Of a stretch of DNA of 9,852 nt, positions 6,547 through 9,852 are shown in pieces (position 1 is the stretch's first letter; each line of letters begins with the position of its first letter). Location: contig JAAVGX010000001.1 in assembly GCA_014800065.1 (NCBI GenBank), forward strand, positions 18,113-27,964, in the 5' to 3' direction. The position numbers and the translations under genes are program-made. The stretch is from Bacteroidales bacterium (GTDB lineage Bacteria; Bacteroidota; Bacteroidia; Bacteroidales; Muribaculaceae). The notes beneath the pieces were generated by a model. The model made no database searches. It was given only the letters and a program-made list of their open reading frames with translations, and was not told the origin of the DNA.

Positions 6547-6996
6547 CTAATCGATATTCCAGGCATCGGCGGCATCGAGCTTATCCTGCAGTTCGGCCTG
6601 GCGGGAAATCAGAGCGTCCATCTTGTCGGGATCCTCGAGCACATCGGGGTCGCCGAAGGCTGCGTTGACGGCATCAAACTCCGCCAGCAGGTCCATGATA
6701 GGCTGAACACCCTCGCGAACAACTTCGATCACAGTCTTATCGGCATCAAGCTGAGGCTCCTGTTCCAGATAGCCCACCGAATAGCCCGGTGAGAACACAA
6801 CCTCGCCCTGATAATCCTTGTCGATGCCGGCAATGATTTTCAGAAGCGAAGATTTACCCGAGCCATTAAGACCGATAATACCGATCTTGGCACCGTAGAA
6901 GAAAGAGAGATAAATATTTTTAAGTACCTGCTTCTGAGGAGGATATATCTTCGATACTCCCACCATCGAGAAGATAACTTTTTTGTCGTCTGCCAT
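6547..6996 (-). CDS. ettA upstream fragment ending at the amber codon
   Basis: This 149-residue open frame starts at the ATG at 6996 (MADDKKVIFSMVGVSK) and stops at TAG 6549-6547. It holds Walker A, the Q-loop and the EttA arm helices, but no signature or Walker B, so alone it could not form an active ATPase. The ATG is preceded by an AT-rich leader, as is common in Bacteroidota. It is the 5' part of the interrupted gene. Confidence 0.55.
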   Translation of the reverse strand: MADDKKVIFSMVGVSKIYPPQKQVLKNIYLSFFYGAKIGIIGLNGSGKSSLLKIIAGIDKDYQGEVVFSPGYSVGYLEQEPQLDADKTVIEVVREGVQPIMDLLAEFDAVNAAFGDPDVLEDPDKMDALISRQAELQDKLDAADAWNID

Positions 6997-7029
6997 AATA
7001 ATAAAAATTAGGTTTAATCACGATAAGTT

Positions 7030-7041
7030 CCGATTAATCGG
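7030..7041. repeat. Perfect 12-bp palindrome between def and ettA
   Basis: CCGATTAATCGG is a perfect inverted repeat in the 68-nt gap between def and the ABC-F gene. Flanking AAGTT and GGCTTT partly extend the pairing (A-T and G-T pairs with one mismatch). No U-run follows in the minus-strand direction, so an intrinsic terminator is unlikely. An operator or mRNA hairpin is possible, and chance is not excluded. Confidence 0.45.
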
Positions 7042-7064
7042 GCTTTATCATCAGAAAATCAAAT

Positions 7065-7628
7065 TTACTTGCGTCGCGGAGCTGTGCGATAAGGATAATC
7101 CGGTGCGATACGACCGTTGGCAATAGCGGAGAGCTTGTTCTTGATGAGCTGCTTGCGGATACCGGAGATGTGGTCGGTGAATACCTTCCCCTCAAGATGG
7201 TCGCATTCGTGCTGCACAATACGGGCAAGGAATCCGGAGATTTCCTCATCGTGCTTCTCGCCGTTCTCATCCGTCCAGCGCAGGCGTATATGTTCCACGC
7301 GCTTAACGTCCTCGCTTATGCCCGGCAAGCTCAGGCACCCTTCAGGGCGCGAAACCGGCTCGCCGTCCAGAATTTCCAGCTCGGGGTTGATCAGCGTCAT
7401 CTTGGCACCGGCACACTCGGGGAACACATCGCCCACGGGGCTGCCGTCGATTACCACAAGGCGCAGGCTCTTGCCAATCTGAGGAGCCGCAAGCCCCACA
7501 CCTTCCGATTCGTACATGGCATCGTACATTGCCGCTACCAATTCTTTGAGGCCCTCCATATCGGCGGGCACGTCTTCGGCCTTGGCGCGAAGCACCGGAT
7601 GGCCATACAGATATACAGGTAATTTCAT
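7065..7628 (-). CDS. def: Peptide deformylase
   Basis: This 187-residue metalloenzyme removes the formyl group from the N-terminal formyl-Met of new proteins at the ribosome exit. All three signature motifs are intact: GVGLAAPQIG (43-52), EGCLSLPG (96-103) with metal ligand Cys98, and QHECDHLEG (139-147) with ligands His140 and His144 and catalytic Glu141. The insert VGDVFPECAGAK (65-76) between the first two motifs varies in length among Bacteroidota deformylases. The C-terminal tail after about 155 is basic and ends in RTAPRRK. The ATG at 7628 is 8 nt after the ruvX stop, so the two form an operon expressed from the promoter before ruvX. The gene ends with TAA. Length and motifs are normal and identification is secure. 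Confidence 0.97.
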   Translation of the reverse strand: MKLPVYLYGHPVLRAKAEDVPADMEGLKELVAAMYDAMYESEGVGLAAPQIGKSLRLVVIDGSPVGDVFPECAGAKMTLINPELEILDGEPVSRPEGCLSLPGISEDVKRVEHIRLRWTDENGEKHDEEISGFLARIVQHECDHLEGKVFTDHISGIRKQLIKNKLSAIANGRIAPDYPYRTAPRRK

Positions 7629-7636
7629 ATTCTTAT

Positions 7637-8062
7637 TCAGTTGGGGTTATATTCGCGGCTGGATAGATACCCGTTGAGTATTATCGCCGCAGATATTTCA
7701 TCGACCAACGCCTTGTCGCGGCGTGCCATCTTGCCCAAGCCTCCATCGAGCATGGCCCGGTGTGCAAGCACGGAAGTGAAGCGCTCGTCGAAGAACACTA
7801 TTTCAACATCGGGGATTGCGGCGCGCAGACGCTGAATGGCCGGGCGAAGGAAACGCTGCGACTCCGACGGATTCCCGTGCATATCGCGCGGTTCGCCCAC
7901 GATGATACGGTCTACCGGCTCACGGCTCATATAATCCTTGATGAAATCATTCAGCGATGATGTCGGCACCGTGGTCAACCCGTTGGCCACTATGCGCAGC
8001 GAATCCGTCACGGCTATGCCGCAACGCTTTCGTCCGAAGTCTATGGCCAGCAATCGTCCCAT
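7637..8062 (-). CDS. ruvX: RuvX/YqgF-family RNase H-fold nuclease (putative Holliday-junction resolvase / pre-16S rRNA nuclease)
   Basis: This 141-residue protein has the RNase H-like fold of YqgF/RuvX. The family is linked to 16S rRNA 5' processing in E. coli and was originally proposed as a Holliday-junction resolvase. Motifs are LAIDFGRKRCGIAVTD (5-20, catalytic Asp8), IIVGEPRDMHG (53-63, Glu57), VFFDERFTS (89-97) and KALVDEISAAIIL (117-129, Asp121). The frame is open to an ATG at 8092, which would add MKKKLYLCTI. That extension would lie upstream of and across a clear -7 promoter box at 8077-8070, so I choose the ATG at 8062. It begins MGRLLAIDFG as usual for the family. def follows after 8 nt. 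The gene ends with TGA. Confidence 0.93.
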   Translation of the reverse strand: MGRLLAIDFGRKRCGIAVTDSLRIVANGLTTVPTSSLNDFIKDYMSREPVDRIIVGEPRDMHGNPSESQRFLRPAIQRLRAAIPDVEIVFFDERFTSVLAHRAMLDGGLGKMARRDKALVDEISAAIILNGYLSSREYNPN

Positions 8063-8069
8063 AATCGTG

Positions 8070-8077
8070 CAAAGATA
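8070..8077 (-). promoter_or_regulatory. Bacteroidota-type -7 promoter element before ruvX
   Basis: On the minus strand TATCTTTG (8077-8070) matches the Bacteroidota housekeeping -7 consensus TAnnTTTG at every fixed base. A TTG preceded by AA lies 12 nt upstream (8092-8090), nearer than a normal -33 box, so the -33 element is unclear. Transcription should start at about 8066-8063, only a few bases before the ruvX ATG at 8062, making the mRNA nearly leaderless. Confidence 0.7.
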
Positions 8078-8115
8078 CAATTTTTTTTTCAATTTACGTC
8101 ACCATCACCCCGGTT

Positions 8116-8553
8116 TTATTGAAGGTGCCGAGGGGCTTTATCTGCAAGATATTTGCGTGCGCGACGGGCCCAGGTCGAATCCGTGGCACACGATTCATTT
8201 TCCAGAATACTCATCAGCTGGTGGAAACAGATGGCACCAGCAAGGGTACGCACGGCATCGAAGTGCTCGATGTAAGCCCCCAGGATGTACTCCTGCATCA
8301 GTGCCGCCACAGTGAAGGCCACGAATATGCGCACAAGAGTGGCAAGCACCCCGCGGAACTTGTGCGAGCTCAGTCGACCGTCAGCCGGAAGGCCACGCCG
8401 ACGAAGACGGCGCCCAAGGTTGAACGCCGTCACAAAGTCGATCAGCACCAGCAACACGCAGATGCCGATGTAAGGAAGCAGGGGGCCGTAGAAGCCCACC
8501 AGAAGGGCACACATGGAGGTGCCGATGGTCTTGATAAAGGTTGTGTAATTCAT
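8116..8553 (-). CDS. Small membrane protein of phage holin_4 type (orphan)
   Basis: This 145-residue protein has hydrophobic segments at about 10-42 (probably two short helices around the GPLLPY turn), 67-90 and 100-114. A basic loop (NLGRRLRRRG, 45-54) lies between them, and the C-terminal tail is cytoplasm-like (RRARKYLADKAPRHLQ). The stretch SILENES (115-121) resembles the S-I-L-E-N region of the toxin-secretion/phage-lysis holin family (holin_4, TcdE-like). Family members let endolysins or large proteins cross the inner membrane. No endolysin, tail or integrase gene is nearby, so a phage role is not supported; such genes also occur singly in Bacteroidales chromosomes. It lies 53 nt upstream of ruvX on the same strand and is divergent from the efflux gene. 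No Shine-Dalgarno or clear -7 box is seen upstream. The family call is moderate and the function unknown. Confidence 0.7.
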   Translation of the reverse strand: MNYTTFIKTIGTSMCALLVGFYGPLLPYIGICVLLVLIDFVTAFNLGRRLRRRGLPADGRLSSHKFRGVLATLVRIFVAFTVAALMQEYILGAYIEHFDAVRTLAGAICFHQLMSILENESCATDSTWARRARKYLADKAPRHLQ

Positions 8554-8574
8554 ATGGTTATTGTGTTTTTTAAG

Positions 8575-8608
8575 GTTTATGAGTTTATTGAGTTTAAGAG
8601 GTTTATCA
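8575..8608. repeat. Four GTTTA units spaced 8-9 bp in the divergent intergenic region
   Basis: GTTTATGA, GTTTATTGA, GTTTAAGAG and GTTTATCA follow one another at 8575, 8583, 8592 and 8601. They sit 22-55 bases upstream of the holin-like ATG. The short regular spacing could reflect repeated binding of a regulator or simple-sequence drift. The rest of the 187-nt intergenic region (8554-8740) holds only AT-rich sequence. Confidence 0.5.
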
Positions 8609-8685
8609 TACTGATTTGAGTGTGGATGTAACTCGAAATCATCCGATTTTTAGGTGAGATGTTAGGTAATCTAAACTTTTTTATC

Positions 8686-8693
8686 TACTTTTA
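8686..8693 (+). promoter_or_regulatory. Possible -7 element for the efflux adaptor gene
   Basis: TACTTTTA matches TAnnTTTG at all fixed positions but the last. It would place transcription start near 8698 and give a leader of about 40 nt before the ATG at 8741. No convincing TTTG lies at the -33 distance, so this is only the best candidate in the region. Confidence 0.25.
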
Positions 8694-8740
8694 CGTTATA
8701 AAACTACCTCATCACGTCTTTTATTTATATTCTGACCATT

Positions 8741-9852
8741 ATGCGCAAATTCTCAGTCCCCGCGGCTGTCCGAAATAATCCGCGACGCTCCTATTTCATA
8801 TCAGGTATAGTTATTGCTATTATCCTAATTATAATATTGTTATGCTGGATTTTCCGTAGCAAGCCCGCTCCTGCGCCACTCCCTGTGGTAGAAGTGCAGA
8901 AAGTGGAACCGGCTCAGGTGAACGTCTACGGCCAGTATGCCGGGCGAATCCGCGCCCAACAGTTTGTGGAAGTGCGAGCCCGTGTGGAAGGATACCTCGA
9001 AAGCATTCTTTTTGAAGAAGGTACCCAGATTAAAAAAGGACAGACCCTTTTCCGAATAGACAGCAAGGTCTACGCCGCCCGCGCCGAAAAAGCCCGTGCC
9101 CAACTGAAAAAGGCCCAGGCAAACGCACTCAAGGCCGAGCGCGACCTGGCTCGAATCCGACCCCTCTTCGAACAGAATGCAGCCAGCCAGCTGGACCTCG
9201 ACAACGCTATCGCTGCCTACGAGAACGCGAAGGCCGAGGAATCTGTCGCACAAGCCGACCTCGTCCAGGCCGAGCTCACTCTGAGCTACTGCAATGTGGC
9301 CAGCCCGATATCCGGATACATCTCCGAACGTAGCGCCGACATCGGAACACTCGTCGGAACAGGCGGACAGTCCTTGCTCGCAACTGTGGTCAAGAGCGAC
9401 ACCGTGCTCGTCGACTTCTCTATGACCGCTCTCGACTACCTCAACAGCAAAAACCGAAACGTCAATTTAGGACAGAAAGACAACGATAACAAGTGGGATG
9501 CCTACGTCACAGTCACCCTGGCCGACGGCTCCGTTTACCCTCACGAAGGACTTGTCGACTTCGCCTCACCTCAGGTCGACCCCACCACCGGTACATTCAG
9601 CGTGCGTGCTGAGATGCCAAACCCCGATCACACACTCCTGCCCGGAGAGTTCACTCGAGTGAAAGTGCTCATGGACGTTCGTACCGACGCCATTCAAGTC
9701 CCGTCGAAAGCCCTCGAAATCGAAAAAGGCGCCGTATATGTATATGTGGTCCGCCCCGACAGCGTCGTTGAACGACGATTTGTCGAAACAGGTCCCGAGC
9801 AAAACAACAGCACCATCATCGAGCGCGGACTCGGTGCAGGGGAGCAGCTGGT
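8741..9852 (+). CDS. RND efflux pump periplasmic adaptor subunit (AcrA/MexA type), C-terminus cut by window edge
   Basis: Translation from the ATG at 8741 gives 370 codons without a stop, so only the last part is missing; adaptors are usually 370-400 residues. A single membrane segment (about 18-38, ISGIVIAIILIIILLCWIF) anchors it in the inner membrane. Cys35 is preceded by Leu-Leu and is not a lipobox, unlike E. coli AcrA. Next come the first lipoyl half (about 60-108, VEVRARVEGYLESILFEEGT and IKKGQTLFRID), an alpha-hairpin rich in Ala, Lys and Glu (about 109-178), the second lipoyl half (YCNVASPISGYISERSADIG, 183-202) and the beta-barrel domain (about 220-312, with VDPTTGTFSVRAEMPN and LLPGEFTRV). 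The start of the membrane-proximal domain (VPSKALE, 320-326) is the last part seen. It would link an RND transporter to an outer-membrane channel; those genes should lie just beyond 9852. The substrate cannot be inferred. Confidence 0.95.
   Translation, partial: MRKFSVPAAVRNNPRRSYFISGIVIAIILIIILLCWIFRSKPAPAPLPVVEVQKVEPAQVNVYGQYAGRIRAQQFVEVRARVEGYLESILFEEGTQIKKGQTLFRIDSKVYAARAEKARAQLKKAQANALKAERDLARIRPLFEQNAASQLDLDNAIAAYENAKAEESVAQADLVQAELTLSYCNVASPISGYISERSADIGTLVGTGGQSLLATVVKSDTVLVDFSMTALDYLNSKNRNVNLGQKDNDNKWDAYVTVTLADGSVYPHEGLVDFASPQVDPTTGTFSVRAEMPNPDHTLLPGEFTRVKVLMDVRTDAIQVPSKALEIEKGAVYVYVVRPDSVVERRFVETGPEQNNSTIIERGLGAGEQL

Larger units (their letters stand above)
5311..6996 (-). pseudogene. 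ettA: ABC-F translation factor EttA-type, interrupted by one in-frame TAG
   Basis: Read through its single TAG at 6549-6547, this is a 561-codon ABC-F protein, close to the 555 residues of E. coli EttA. EttA binds the ribosomal E site and gates the first translation steps according to ATP/ADP. Domain 1 has Walker A GLNGSGKS (42-49), Q-loop YLEQEPQL (76-83), the EttA arm (about 95-150), signature LSGGE (171-175) and Walker B LLLDEPTNHLD. The charged linker with SKRRKTLERELEWVRMAPKA follows. Domain 2 has GPNGAGKTT (364-372), LSGGE (453-457) and LLLDEPTND (474-482). The TAG is codon 150, between AWNID and KLERAMDAL, and the frame is unchanged on both sides. This is therefore one substitution, not a frameshift or deletion. 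Everything else is conserved, so the lesion is recent, a sequence error, or read through. The gene starts 68 nt after def and precedes the 126-residue unknown gene by 11 nt. Confidence 0.88.

Noticed and set aside
5374..6792. A 472-codon plus-strand open frame antisense to ettA
   Set aside because: It is codon-aligned with ettA for the same reason as above; the amber TAG simply reads as CTA (Leu) in it. The ettA frame has clear ABC motifs on the other strand.
8063..8092. Extended ruvX start at 8092
   Set aside because: The added codons cover the poly-A tract and the -7 box, and family members start at the MGRLLAIDFG equivalent.
8063..8115. Intrinsic terminator between the holin-like gene and ruvX
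   Set aside because: A T/A tract is present (8081-8089), but no stable GC-rich stem directly precedes it on the minus strand; the tract is better read as promoter spacer.
8116..8553. Prophage remnant suggested by the holin-like gene
   Set aside because: No integrase, structural, lysis or attachment sequence is visible, and neighbours are conserved housekeeping genes.
8840..9253. Minus-strand open frame of 137 codons, and another at 9566-9802
   Set aside because: Both are shadows of the efflux adaptor, whose plus-strand frame runs open from 8741 to the edge with full domain order.

Overview
This is a gene-dense chromosomal window of about 53% GC (by eye). It most likely comes from a Bacteroidales bacterium, and the Muribaculaceae/S24-7 group is a guess from GC content and protein style only. 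The signs are a Bacteroidota-type -7 box (TATCTTTG) directly in front of ruvX, AT-rich start regions without Shine-Dalgarno sequences, and a recF/DUF721 gene pair. I see no tRNA, rRNA, CRISPR array, insertion sequence or integrase, and no stretch over 300 bases lacks a gene.

Layout: ten complete or broken genes and one left-edge partial gene run on the minus strand, from about 8553 down to 1. In transcription order they are a holin_4-like membrane protein (8553-8116), ruvX (8062-7637), def (7628-7065), an ettA-type ABC-F gene broken by one in-frame amber codon (6996-5311), an unrecognised 126-residue protein (5299-4919), a cyclophilin-type peptidyl-prolyl isomerase lipoprotein (4858-3956), an M16 zinc peptidase (3955-2690), a secreted esterase (2663-1869), recF (1854-751), a DUF721/DciA-like protein (754-464) and a hotdog-fold acyl-CoA thioesterase that leaves the window (437-<1). 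Gaps are mostly 0-26 nt, with a 4-nt ATGA overlap at recF/DUF721 and a direct TAA|ATG junction at isomerase/peptidase. Only the gaps before ettA (68 nt), the isomerase (60 nt) and ruvX (53 nt) leave room for extra signals. On the plus strand a divergent gene starts at 8741 and runs off the right edge. It encodes a periplasmic adaptor of an RND efflux pump.

Functionally this is a housekeeping neighbourhood: Holliday-junction or rRNA processing (RuvX), N-terminal Met deformylation (Def), translation control (EttA), extracytoplasmic folding and proteolysis (isomerase, M16), DNA gap repair (RecF) and helicase loading (DUF721). The efflux operon is a separate unit.

The most notable feature is the ettA lesion. 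A single TAG at 6549-6547 splits an otherwise fully conserved two-domain ABC-F protein, while none of the ten genes whose end is visible stops with TAG. A nonsense mutation or sequence error is most likely; readthrough is less likely. I did not find convincing evidence of a new multi-gene system. The remaining observations are modest: a near-leaderless ruvX, a TTG start for recF, a large insert in the cyclophilin, short repeats between genes, and an orphan holin-like gene.
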